Positions 48,907 to 56,892 of a DNA stretch of 64,000 nucleotides are shown one piece after another. Source of the stretch: DATBDN01 sp036269895. Its GTDB lineage: Bacteria; Actinomycetota; Thermoleophilia; Solirubrobacterales; Thermoleophilaceae. Under the pieces are notes generated by a model, which was not told the DNA's origin, ran no database searches, and worked only from the letters and a program-made list of their open reading frames with translations. How positions within the stretch are numbered: position 1 is the first letter of the stretch; each line of letters opens with the position of its first letter. The stretch is taken from positions 1 to 64,000 of the forward strand of contig DATBDN010000113.1 in the NCBI GenBank assembly GCA_036269895.1, given 5' to 3'. The translations under genes and the position numbers were made by a program.

Positions 48907-50095
48907 GGCACCTCACTTGGTAGATCGACGTGAAGCCGGTCTCGAATCCGTTGCGGGCGGCGCGCAGGTAGAGGCGCCATACGCGCGTGCGCTCAGGCCC
49001 AGCCAGGCGCGTGGCCTCGTCGAGGTTCTCGTCGAGCCGACGTGCCCAGTGGCGCAGCGTCTCGGCGTAGTCCTCGCAGAAGCCTTCGACATGCTCGGTC
49101 TCGAAGCCGGCGCGCTCGAGCGCGAGCTCGATGCGCGACAGCGGCAGCGGGTCGCCGTCGGGGAAGACGTAGCGTTCCGAGAACGGCCCGGGCTCCGGTG
49201 CCTTCGGGCTCAGTCGCGCGATGCCGTGGTTCAGCAACCGGCCGCCCGGCTGCAGCAGGTCGTGCAGCTGTTGCGCATAGACGTCGATCTGGGCCTCGCC
49301 GACGTGCTCGACCATGCCGATGCTCGCGATCGCGTCGAAGCGCTCACCGCGCAGCTCGCGGTAGTCCTGGACGCGGATGTCCACCTTGTCGGCCAGACCC
49401 TCGTCCGCGGCGCGCTGGCGGGCGATGCGAGCCTGCGGCTCCGACAGGGTGATGCCGGTGACGTGCACGCCGTACTCGCGCGCGGCGTGCAGCACCCAGC
49501 TGCCCCAGCCGCAGCCGACGTCCAGCACGCGCTCGCCGGGCTGAAGCTTGAGCTTGGTGCAGACCAGGTCGAGCTTCGTGCGCTGCGCCTCCTCGAGCGT
49601 GGCCGCACCGCGCGAGAAGATCGCGCAGCTGTAAGTCATCGACCCGTCTAGGAAGAGCCCGTAGAACTCGGGGGGTAGGTCGTAGTGGTGGCGCACCGAG
49701 CGCGCGTCGCGCGTGATCGAGTGCAGGCGGCCCTTCGGTCGCAGCTCAGCTGACGGCGGCGACGGCGGCAGCAGTGGGCCCGCAGCGCGCAGCGCGGCGA
49801 GGGCGAGTTTCGCCTGGTCCTTCCGGTCCACCGGGCTCGGCTGCCAGTTGAGGACCACGCGCATCGCGGCGTCCAGGTCGTCCACTGCGATGTCGCCGGT
49901 CACATAGGCGCGGCCGATCCCGAGCTGGCCGGGGGCGCGCAGCGCATGCGCGACCGCTTTGCGCGATTGGAGCCGGAACGTGGGGCCGCCGCCGTTGGTC
50001 GGCGGCAGCTGCGAGCCGTCCCAGAACTCGATTGCAAACGGTCGCTCAGGGAAGATGCGCGAGATCTCATCGCGCAAAGGAGCGGCAGAGGGCAT
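48893..50095 (-). CDS. Cyclopropane-fatty-acyl-phospholipid synthase family methyltransferase
   Basis: A 400-residue SAM-dependent methyltransferase. DARSVRHHYDLPPEFYGLFLDGSMTYSCAIFSRG (about 128-161) is the family entry region. LQPGERVLDVGCGWGSWVLHAA (about 183-204) is the SAM motif, and the later FDAIASIGMVEHVG holds the conserved Glu for bicarbonate binding. GFCEDYAETLRHWARRLDENLDEA completes the family. It should methylenate or methylate unsaturated acyl chains in membrane lipids. The ATG at 50095 is preferred to a farther TTG because MPSAAPLRDEISRIF begins a plausible domain. It diverges from the ROK kinase gene (36 bp between starts). Confidence 0.88.
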   Translation of the reverse strand: MPSAAPLRDEISRIFPERPFAIEFWDGSQLPPTNGGGPTFRLQSRKAVAHALRAPGQLGIGRAYVTGDIAVDDLDAAMRVVLNWQPSPVDRKDQAKLALAALRAAGPLLPPSPPSAELRPKGRLHSITRDARSVRHHYDLPPEFYGLFLDGSMTYSCAIFSRGAATLEEAQRTKLDLVCTKLKLQPGERVLDVGCGWGSWVLHAAREYGVHVTGITLSEPQARIARQRAADEGLADKVDIRVQDYRELRGERFDAIASIGMVEHVGEAQIDVYAQQLHDLLQPGGRLLNHGIARLSPKAPEPGPFSERYVFPDGDPLPLSRIELALERAGFETEHVEGFCEDYAETLRHWARRLDENLDEATRLAGPERTRVWRLYLRAARNGFETGFTSIYQVRCHAAS

Positions 50096-50131
50096 GGCGC
50101 CGACAGTATCGAGGCGCAATACTCGGGGCCG

Positions 50132-51091
50132 ATGCCTCCGCGCGCGGGAGTCGATCTGGGTGGGACGAAGATCCAGACCGTCGTCATGGACGGCCGGGGA
50201 AAGGTGCTGGGCCAGTCACGCGTGCCCACGCCTGGCGAGGGCCCGGACTCGATCGTCATCGCCATCACGCAGGCTCTCGGGGCGGCGGCCGACGAGGCCA
50301 ACCTGGCGACCGACTCCCTGATCGGCGTCGGCGTCGGTGCGCCCGGCGGCATCGACCCCGAGAAGGGGATGCTGATCAACCCGCCGAACCTTCCTGGCTT
50401 CAACGGCGAGTTCCCGCTCGGCCCTGAGCTCGAGCAGCGCCTGGGCACGCGGGTGGAGCTCGGCAACGACGTATCGGTCGCCACGGAAGCCGAGTTCCGG
50501 CTCGGCGCCGGCAAGTCGTACGACTCGATCCTTGGCGTTTTCTGGGGCACCGGCGTCGGTGGCGGCTTGATCCTGAACGGCAGCCAATGGGTCGGTCGCG
50601 GCTCGGCCGGCGAGATCGGCCACGTGGTCGTCAAGCAGGGCGGTGACAGGTGCCCCTGCGGGCGACGTGGCTGCATGGAGGCCTACGCCGGTCGCGGCGC
50701 CATGGAGGCGAAGGCGCGCCATCGTCAGAAGAAGGGCGAGAAGACGCGGCTCTTCGAGATCATGGAGAAGAAGGGCCGCACGCGGCTGACCTCGGGCATC
50801 TGGGCGCGAGCGCTGGCGCATGAGGACAAGATGGCGCTCGAACTGATCGACCAGGCGATCGAGGCGCTGGGCGCCGGCGTCGCCTCCTGCGTCAACGTGC
50901 TTGACCCCGAGGCGGTGATCATCGGCGGCGGACTGGGCATCCGGCTCGGAGAGCCGTACGCCGAGCGGATTGCGAAGGCCATGCAGCCGCACCTGTTCGT
51001 GGACGACCATCCACCCGAAATCAAGGTCGCCACGCTCGGCGATCTGGGCGGCGCAATGGGCGCCGCGCTGCTGATCAACCCGAACGCTTAG
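50132..51091 (+). CDS. ROK family sugar kinase (glucokinase-like)
   Basis: A 319-residue ROK protein. The phosphate motif AGVDLGGTKIQTVVMDGRG is at residues 5-23. GVGAPGGIDPEKGMLINPPNLPGFNGEFPLG and VELGNDVSVATEAEF (catalytic-type Asp near 111) follow, then GTGVGGGLILNG. The zinc motif CPCGRRGCMEAYAG is at about 174-187, and GGGLGIRLGEPYAERI at about 270-285. No helix-turn-helix is attached, so it is an enzyme, probably phosphorylating glucose. It offers the phosphorylating alternative to the glucose oxidation genes at 12022-13170. Its last 4 bases overlap the convergent amine oxidase gene. Confidence 0.88.
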   Translation: MPPRAGVDLGGTKIQTVVMDGRGKVLGQSRVPTPGEGPDSIVIAITQALGAAADEANLATDSLIGVGVGAPGGIDPEKGMLINPPNLPGFNGEFPLGPELEQRLGTRVELGNDVSVATEAEFRLGAGKSYDSILGVFWGTGVGGGLILNGSQWVGRGSAGEIGHVVVKQGGDRCPCGRRGCMEAYAGRGAMEAKARHRQKKGEKTRLFEIMEKKGRTRLTSGIWARALAHEDKMALELIDQAIEALGAGVASCVNVLDPEAVIIGGGLGIRLGEPYAERIAKAMQPHLFVDDHPPEIKVATLGDLGGAMGAALLINPNA

Positions 51092-52608
51092 TGCTTGTAC
51101 GCCGCGATGATCTCGGCGGCCGCGCGCTCGCCGGTCTCGACGCCGCCCTGCAGGTAACCCTGGAAGTCGATCGAGGTGTGCTCGCCGGCGAAGTGGCAGC
51201 CGTTCTGCTCGGTGCGCTCGATGCCCGCGAACGACGTGTACTGACCCACCTTCCAGTACGAGTAGGACCCCTTCGTCCACTGGTAACCGGACCAGAAGTC
51301 GAGCGTCGCGTTTCCGTTCCAGTTAGCCGTCGCGCCGGGAAGCAGCGGCTCGATCTGCGCTAGGAACTGCTGCGCGCGTGACGTCGGCGTGCCGGATCCG
51401 AAGCTCGCGCCGATGTTGCCGCCGGTGTAGTCGACCAGCAGCCCCGTTGCGCCGCTCTGGCCACGCGAGACCTCCCAGGTGTTCTGGTAGCCCGTGTCGG
51501 AGTAGGTCTCGCCAGTGCAGCCGAGGTCACGCCAGAAGCGTTTCTTGAAGCCGACGTGCATCTTCGCGTTCGTGCCCATGCCGAGCTCGTTGATTGCCTG
51601 CAGCTTGCGCGGCTCGAACTGCGCTTTCTTCAGGTTGACGCTGCGCAGGATCGAGAACGGGATCGCGATGACGACGCGGTCGGCCTTGACGGTGCGCCCG
51701 TTGTTGAACGAGAGCGTCCAGGTGCCGTCGCTGTTGCGTGCCACGCCGGTCAGCTCGTAGCCCACGTTGATCTGGCCGGAGAGATTCGCGGCGAGCCGCT
51801 CGGGGATTTGGTCGTTGCCGCCGACCACGTGGTACTTCTCGTCGGACTTGCCGAAGATGCGCATCTGCCCGGGCCCGGCATAGCCCAGCAGGTAGAGCAT
51901 GTTCAGCGAGCTTTGCTGCGTGCACTCGGCGCCGTACTCGATGTTGTAGGCCACATCGAGCAGCTGGCCGAGCTTCGAGCCCATGCCACCGGGCACGTAG
52001 GCGTTGATCCAGTCGGTGATCGACATCGCGTCGAGCTCACGGCCACGCCGGGTGTTCGAGTCCCAGAGGGTCGGATAGCTCGCGGCGGAGATGTCGTTGT
52101 GGATCTGCTGCCAGATCTGCTTGAGGTCGTTGGTCGCGTCCGTGAACGAGTAGAACTGGCCGTCGAAGAGGTGGAACGTCTCGGTGCCATTCGTCTCCGA
52201 CGCAACCAGGTTGACAAGGTTCAGGCCGAGCTCCTGGACGAGCTGGCGTATGTCGACGTGGCCCTGGTCGATCAGCTCGCCACCGTGCTCGTAGATCAGG
52301 TTCGAGCCCGGGAACGTGTCGCTCCAGCAGCGGCCACCCAGGCGGTCGGTCCGCGCCTCGTAGAGCTGCGCGACATAGCCGGCCTGCTTCAGCCGGTAGG
52401 TGGCCGTCAGTCCGGCAAGCCCGCCGCCGACGACTGCGATTCGCGGGGCCGGTGCCGCGTTCGCGAGCGGCGCCCAGCGCGTGGCGCTGGCGGCGACCAT
52501 CCCTCCTGCGGCGAACCCGGCGCGCTTGAGCGCATCGCGCCGGGTGTAGCCGGCGCGTACGTCTGAGGCGAGCTCCTCGATTCTACCTGCAAGCGGTGTG
52601 CGAGCCAC
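51088..52608 (-). CDS. Flavin amine oxidase-like FAD protein with Tat signal
   Basis: A 506-residue FAD protein of the monoamine oxidase / phytoene desaturase-like group. A Tat signal (YTRRDALKRAGFAAGGMVAA, twin Arg at about 22-23) precedes the FAD motif IAVVGGGLAGLTATYRLKQAGYVAQLYEA (about 57-85) with GGRCWSDTF after it. NGRTVKADRVVIAIPFSILR near 300 and HFAGEHTSIDFQGYLQGGVETG near 470-491 are the family's substrate and C-terminal FAD regions. It is expected to fold with cofactor and be exported by Tat. The substrate may be an amine or another reduced compound. It diverges from the diguanylate cyclase gene. Confidence 0.87.
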   Translation of the reverse strand: MARTPLAGRIEELASDVRAGYTRRDALKRAGFAAGGMVAASATRWAPLANAAPAPRIAVVGGGLAGLTATYRLKQAGYVAQLYEARTDRLGGRCWSDTFPGSNLIYEHGGELIDQGHVDIRQLVQELGLNLVNLVASETNGTETFHLFDGQFYSFTDATNDLKQIWQQIHNDISAASYPTLWDSNTRRGRELDAMSITDWINAYVPGGMGSKLGQLLDVAYNIEYGAECTQQSSLNMLYLLGYAGPGQMRIFGKSDEKYHVVGGNDQIPERLAANLSGQINVGYELTGVARNSDGTWTLSFNNGRTVKADRVVIAIPFSILRSVNLKKAQFEPRKLQAINELGMGTNAKMHVGFKKRFWRDLGCTGETYSDTGYQNTWEVSRGQSGATGLLVDYTGGNIGASFGSGTPTSRAQQFLAQIEPLLPGATANWNGNATLDFWSGYQWTKGSYSYWKVGQYTSFAGIERTEQNGCHFAGEHTSIDFQGYLQGGVETGERAAAEIIAAYKH

Positions 52609-52682
52609 GGTGCAGCGTCCTCCTCAGATGGGGCAAGGTGCGACCCAAACGTATGGCATCTGGACCGGCATATGGGGGATTT

Positions 52683-54212
52683 GTGTTGTGTCTCAAGGCC
52701 GCGGCGATTCCGGCCGATACGCCGTTCATGGGCGGCGCAGGGGCGGCCGAGACGCTCGACGTGGAAAGTGACAGCTCGATCCGTGCGCGCGCGCTCGGGT
52801 TGCTCTACGTCGCGGGCGGGACGATTGGCGTCGTCTCGATGGTCCTGCCGCACGGCGCACACGCGAGCGAGGTCGCGCTGTGGTCGAACATCGGGCTCGC
52901 CTACGTCGCGGGCGGCCTGCTTCTGGCGGTGGGCGGCCGATTCCCCGGCTGGGCGTTCCACGTGTTCGTCGCGCTCGGCTCCGCGATGGTCATGCGGGCG
53001 GTGCTGGTCAGCGGCGACGGCACCAGCTTCTACTCGGTTTGGTTCCTCTGGATCGGGCTCTACGCCTTCTACTTCTTCAACCGCCTCGCGGCCTGCGCTC
53101 ACGTCGCCCTGGCGGCGGCGCTGTACGCCGTCACCCTGATCGTCCACACGCCGCCGTCGCCGCTGGCGCGCTGGCTCACGACGGTCGCGACCCTCGTCAT
53201 CGCCGGGCTCTTCATCGACACGCTGGTGCGGCGCTCGCAGCGCGAGGCCCAGCACGCAGCGGCCAGCGCGCAGCTGGTGGCTACGGTGGCCGACGTCGCG
53301 CACGAGCTGGCACGGGTGTCCGACAGCGAGGGCGCACGCCACGAGCTCTGCGCTGCTGCCGCTCGTCTGGCGCAGGCGGACACGGTCGCCCTGTGGGAGC
53401 CGGCGACGAGCGGCGCCAGCCTGCAGCTGACCGGTGTGGCCGGGCCGCGCCCGGCACAGCGGTCGCTGCCCTTCGTCGCCACCCCCGGTGGTGCGGTGCG
53501 CGCGTTCGCCGCCGCCCAGACTGTCCGGGAGCCTGATGGGGTGACCGTGCACGAGTACACCGGCGACGTGATGGTGCCGCGCGACGTGCTGTGGCAGCCC
53601 GTCATGCGCGACTCGGTGCCGGTGGCGGTGCTTGCGTTCTACTGGCGGACGCCGGCCGCGCCTGACCTCGCAGTGACAACGCTCGCAAGCCTGCTGGCAG
53701 CTGAGGCGGGCGTGACGCTGGAGCGCGTCGAGCTGCTGTCGCGACTGGAGTCGATGGCGCGGACCGACGACCTGACGGGACTGCCGAACCGGCGCGCGTG
53801 GGAGCAGGAGCTGCCGCGCGAGTTGCTGCGCGCGAAGCGCGAGCAGCGGCGGCTGTGCGTGGCGATGATCGACCTCGATCACTTCAAGCACTTCAACGAC
53901 GAGCGCGGCCACCAGGCGGGGGACCGGCTGCTGAAGCAGGCGGCGGCGGCGTGGGCCAGCGAGCTGCGGGGCACCGACGTGCTGGCTCGGTACGGAGGCG
54001 AGGAGTTCGTGCTGGCGCTGCCGGGTTGCACGCCGGAGCAGTCGATGGACGTGGCCGAGCGGCTGCGGGCGGTCATGCCGGATGGCGAGACCTGCTCGAT
54101 CGGGATCGCCGAGTGGAACGGCGCGGAGGACGCATCGTCACTGCTGGGGCGCGCGGATGCGGCGCTGTACCAGGCGAAGCACCGCGGCCGCGACGTCAGC
54201 GTGATCGTCTAG
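52683..54212 (+). CDS. Membrane GGDEF diguanylate cyclase
   Basis: About 509 residues. Six hydrophobic segments between about 30 and 180 (LLYVAGGTIGVVSMVLP, IGLAYVAGGLLLAVGG, HVALAAALYAVTLIV and others) form the membrane part. A GAF-like region at about 205-345 and a GGDEF domain at about 355-505 follow. DDLTGLPNRRAWEQELPR, MIDLDHFKHFNDERGHQAGDRLL and the active-site loop RYGGEEFVLALPG are all intact, so it should make c-di-GMP. The start is uncertain: GTG 52683 has GGGGGAT upstream; ATG 52653 and ATG 52728 are alternatives. Confidence 0.85.
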   Translation: MLCLKAAAIPADTPFMGGAGAAETLDVESDSSIRARALGLLYVAGGTIGVVSMVLPHGAHASEVALWSNIGLAYVAGGLLLAVGGRFPGWAFHVFVALGSAMVMRAVLVSGDGTSFYSVWFLWIGLYAFYFFNRLAACAHVALAAALYAVTLIVHTPPSPLARWLTTVATLVIAGLFIDTLVRRSQREAQHAAASAQLVATVADVAHELARVSDSEGARHELCAAAARLAQADTVALWEPATSGASLQLTGVAGPRPAQRSLPFVATPGGAVRAFAAAQTVREPDGVTVHEYTGDVMVPRDVLWQPVMRDSVPVAVLAFYWRTPAAPDLAVTTLASLLAAEAGVTLERVELLSRLESMARTDDLTGLPNRRAWEQELPRELLRAKREQRRLCVAMIDLDHFKHFNDERGHQAGDRLLKQAAAAWASELRGTDVLARYGGEEFVLALPGCTPEQSMDVAERLRAVMPDGETCSIGIAEWNGAEDASSLLGRADAALYQAKHRGRDVSVIV

Positions 54213-54213
54213 C

Positions 54214-55188
54214 TCAGCGTGGTCGTCGAGCGGCGGAATCAAGCTCCGCCGGGTGAACGACCAGCTCGACTTCGGTCGCTCCTCGCAGGAGCGTCACACG
54301 CACCGTGGTCTCGATCAGGTCCGCGGTCATCAGGCGCTGCAGATCCTCGACGCGCTCGATCGGCGTGCCCGCCACGTCGAGCAGCAGGTCCTCGGCGCGG
54401 ACGCCCGCCTCGGCGGCGGGTGAGCCCGGGACCACTTCCGAGACCTCGACGCCCGACCGGCGCCCGTAGCGAGCGCGCGCCTGCGGAGGCAGAGGGCGGG
54501 GCCCGCCGGCGATGCCGAGATACGCGCGGCGCACGCGCCCCTCGGTCATCAGGGCGCCGACGACTCGCCGCGTGGCCTCGTTGATCGGCACCGCCAGCCC
54601 GAGGCCGATGCCTGCGACGGCGGTGTTGATGCCGATCACGCGACCGGTCGAGTCCGCCAGCGCACCCCCGGAGTTGCCCGGGTTGAGCGCGGCGTCGGTC
54701 TGGATGACGTTGTCGACGAAGCGGACGGTGCGACCGCTCCGAGCAGGCAGGGATCGCCCGAGCGCCGAGACCACGCCGGCCGTCACCGAGCTCTCGAATC
54801 CGTGCGGGTTCCCAACCGCGATGACGAGCTGTCCGACCTTGAGCGCCTCCGCGTCGCCAAGCTCGGCGGCCGCAAGGTCGTCGGCATCGGCACGGAGCAC
54901 GGCGAGATCGGAGAACGCGTCTGCGCCGATCACCTGGAACGAAAGCTCGCGCCCGTCGGTCAGCGCGGCGCGGCCGCCGCGCCCAGGTCCGGCAACCACG
55001 TGAGCCGAGGTCAGGATGAAGCCGTCACTCGTCAGGACCACGCCGCTGCCGGCGCCTGCCGGCATGCGACCGGAGCGAGTGCGCCGCGTGACGCGAAGGT
55101 TCGTAACCGAAGGGGAGACCCGCTCGGCGGCCGAGATGACGACGCGCGAATAGGCGTCGAGCGCCTCCGTGTCAGTGATGGCGCTCAT
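54214..55188 (-). CDS. HtrA/DegP-like serine protease with PDZ domain, no signal peptide
   Basis: A 324-residue trypsin-fold protease. The catalytic triad is in FILTSAHVVAG (His about 63), FSDLAVLRAD (Asp about 93) and ALNPGNSGGALAD (Ser about 173). The PDZ domain (about 220-310) starts LGIAGGPRPLP and has VVPGSPAAEAGVRAEDLLLDVAG. Neither a signal peptide nor a membrane segment is visible, so it is likely cytoplasmic, unlike most HtrA proteins. It follows a second protease gene by 25 bp on the same strand. The downstream diguanylate cyclase gene is convergent, 2 bp away. Confidence 0.85.
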   Translation of the reverse strand: MSAITDTEALDAYSRVVISAAERVSPSVTNLRVTRRTRSGRMPAGAGSGVVLTSDGFILTSAHVVAGPGRGGRAALTDGRELSFQVIGADAFSDLAVLRADADDLAAAELGDAEALKVGQLVIAVGNPHGFESSVTAGVVSALGRSLPARSGRTVRFVDNVIQTDAALNPGNSGGALADSTGRVIGINTAVAGIGLGLAVPINEATRRVVGALMTEGRVRRAYLGIAGGPRPLPPQARARYGRRSGVEVSEVVPGSPAAEAGVRAEDLLLDVAGTPIERVEDLQRLMTADLIETTVRVTLLRGATEVELVVHPAELDSAARRPR

Positions 55189-55213
55189 GGCCGCCGCTCC
55201 TCCGCTCGTGCGT

Positions 55214-56104
55214 TCATACGACCGTGCTCTCGCCGAACTCGATGCGCACGGCGCGCTGGTCGGTGCCGCGCAGCACGGTCAGCTCCAGCGCATCCGCGCC
55301 TGGGCCGTCGAGCGCCGCGTACAGGTCGTCCACCGCTTCGAGCGGCTTTCCGTTCAGCTCGATCAGCAGATCGCCTCGCTCCAAGCCGGCGCGCGCCGCG
55401 GGCGAGTCGTCCTCGACCGCGCGGACCAGAACGCCCGTCGCATCCGGCAACCCGACCGACCGTCGCAGCCGACGCGCCACGTGCGGCGGCGCGACGGCCA
55501 CGCCCAGGCGGCGCCGCGTCGGCGCCTCGCCGCGGCCAAGCCGCTCGATCTCGCCGGCGAGCGCGACGGTGTCGACCGCAATGATCAGGCCGCCCTCGAA
55601 GCGCATCACGTTGACGCCGATCAAACGCCCGTCGGCGTCCAGCAGCGGGCCGCCGGACGCCCCGCGCGGGAGCGGGGCGGTGTGCTCGACGGCAGGCACG
55701 CGGCGGCCCCGCGGGCCGCGGCCGACACGCTGGTCGGTCGAGACGAAGCCGTGCGTCACGCGAAGCGCGCGGCCACCCGGCCGGGCGAGGCCGACGACCA
55801 CCGCTCCGATCGACGGCGCCTCAGCGCCAGGCTCGAGCGGGGCAATCCCGCCCGTGTCCACGGCCAGAACCGCCAGGTCGAGGTCGCGATCGACCCCGAG
55901 CACCTCGGCGCGCTCGCGACGGCCATCCGCGAAGACAACGCCCGGATGCTCCCGGCGCAGGTTATGGGCCGCCGTCAGGACGCGCCCGTCGGCGATGACG
56001 ATTCCAGAGCCACCGCGCCACCCGGGGCCGAGCCCAACGACGGCGGGGCCGGCCTCAGCGGCCGCCTTGGCGATCAGTTCCGATGCTTCAGCTACTGCAG
56101 GCAT
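55214..56104 (-). CDS. Second HtrA-like trypsin/PDZ protease, divergent form
   Basis: A 296-residue protein with the same plan as its neighbour but diverged. RVLTAAHNLRREHPGVVFADG (His about 46) and VDRDLDLAVLAVDTG (Asp about 74) hold two triad residues. APLPRGASGGPLLDADGRLIGVNVMRF has the Ser in GASGGP rather than GNSGG. A PDZ domain follows (DDSPAARAGLERGDLLIELNGKPL, near 235-258). It has no signal peptide. The ATG at 56104 is supported by a GAGGGAG ribosome site. It is first in the two-protease operon and diverges from the HxlR gene across the palindrome 56117-56139, so HxlR control is likely. Confidence 0.8.
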   Translation of the reverse strand: MPAVAEASELIAKAAAEAGPAVVGLGPGWRGGSGIVIADGRVLTAAHNLRREHPGVVFADGRRERAEVLGVDRDLDLAVLAVDTGGIAPLEPGAEAPSIGAVVVGLARPGGRALRVTHGFVSTDQRVGRGPRGRRVPAVEHTAPLPRGASGGPLLDADGRLIGVNVMRFEGGLIIAVDTVALAGEIERLGRGEAPTRRRLGVAVAPPHVARRLRRSVGLPDATGVLVRAVEDDSPAARAGLERGDLLIELNGKPLEAVDDLYAALDGPGADALELTVLRGTDQRAVRIEFGESTVV

Positions 56105-56116
56105 TTGCACTCCCTC

Positions 56117-56139
56117 GTTACTTGCAAATCGCAAGTCAC
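56117..56139. promoter_or_regulatory. HxlR-type palindromic operator between protease and HxlR genes
   Basis: An inverted repeat with inner arms ACTTGC (56120-56125) and GCAAGT (56131-56136) around AAATC. The outer arms GTTACTTGC and GCAAGTCAC pair at 8 of 9 positions. It is placed 12 bp upstream of the protease ATG and 14 bp upstream of the HxlR ATG. HxlR-family proteins commonly bind such divergent sites, so control of both genes is the natural reading. Confidence 0.65.
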
Positions 56140-56153
56140 TGTACCATGACCAT

Positions 56154-56642
56154 ATGCCCGCCCATCCTGAAGCCGCTGCCGTAGCCGCGTCCGCGCCGCT
56201 CGCCGCACCCGCGGCAGCGCGCGCGTCCGTCGTCGAAGCCCTCGACCAGGCGCTCAGCGCCGTCGGGGACCGCTGGACACTCCTCCTCGTCGCCGCCCTG
56301 CTCGACGGTCCGCGCCGCTTCGCGGATCTCCAGGAGGCCATTCCGGGCATCGCGACCAACGTGCTCACCCAGCGCCTGCGCGCCCTCCAGGAGGAGGGGC
56401 TCGTGGCCGCCGAGCCCTACTCGAGCCGCCCCGCCCGCTACTCGTACGAGCTCAGCCAGGCGGCCGCCGAGCTTGCCGGCGCGTTAAGACTCCTCGCGGA
56501 CTGGGCAGGACGACACCGCACAGATGTCGAACCCATGAGACACTCGGTCTGCGGGTCTCCTCTGGAGGCAGCGTGGTACTGCCCGGCTTGTGATGTGGTC
56601 GAACGCGAGGCGGATGCGGGCGACGAGCTGCATTTCGCCTGA
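56154..56642 (+). CDS. HxlR family transcriptional regulator with C-terminal zinc ribbon
   Basis: A 162-residue regulator. The HxlR winged helix spans about 25-115: ALDQALSAVGDRWTLLLVAALLDGPRRFADLQEAIPGIATNVLTQRLRALQEEGLV. The C-terminal tail has VCGSPLEAAWYCPACDVVE, a compact four-Cys-like metal site (three Cys visible at about 136, 145 and 148). The start ATG at 56154 follows the palindrome. It is divergent from the protease pair and should regulate them and itself. Redox or metal sensing through the tail is possible; inference. Confidence 0.85.
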   Translation: MPAHPEAAAVAASAPLAAPAAARASVVEALDQALSAVGDRWTLLLVAALLDGPRRFADLQEAIPGIATNVLTQRLRALQEEGLVAAEPYSSRPARYSYELSQAAAELAGALRLLADWAGRHRTDVEPMRHSVCGSPLEAAWYCPACDVVEREADAGDELHFA

Positions 56643-56650
56643 TTCCCGCC

Positions 56651-56694
56651 TTGCATCGGCGGCGCGAACCGTGTAAAATGTTGCGTACGCAACA
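56651..56694 (+). promoter_or_regulatory. Sigma-70-like promoter with GTTGC palindrome over the start site
   Basis: TTGCAT (56651-56656), a 17 bp spacer and TAAAAT (56674-56679) form a near-consensus promoter. A perfect 16-bp palindrome TGTTGCGTACGCAACA (56679-56694) starts at the last base of the -10 box and covers the expected start site, the position of a repressor operator. The only gene downstream is the sigma factor at 56893, leaving a leader of roughly 200 bases. Confidence 0.6.
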
Positions 56695-56817
56695 GCCACT
56701 CGAAAGAGGGTTGATCCGCGTGGGCCCGGTTACCCGTAGTCCTTTTGGAGAGCGTCACCGTTCTCGTTGGGACGATGGTGCCGCCTCTGTGAGTTGTGAC
56801 ACACATGCGGCGCACGC

Positions 56818-56845
56818 GTAACAACAGCGCGTTTATCGGGTCTGA
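56818..56845 (+). promoter_or_regulatory. Weak second candidate promoter of GTAAC type upstream of the sigma-70 family gene
   Basis: GTAAC (56818-56822), 16 bases, then GGTCTGA (56839-56845). The first box agrees with the GTAAC promoters elsewhere in the window, but the second matches NGWC(G/C)AA only in part. The gene start at 56893 is about 47 bases downstream. Listed as a weak candidate only. Confidence 0.25.
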
Positions 56846-56892
56846 CTATTAGTAAGGCTTTATGGGACTCGTGTCTTATAGCCAAGCCTCTT

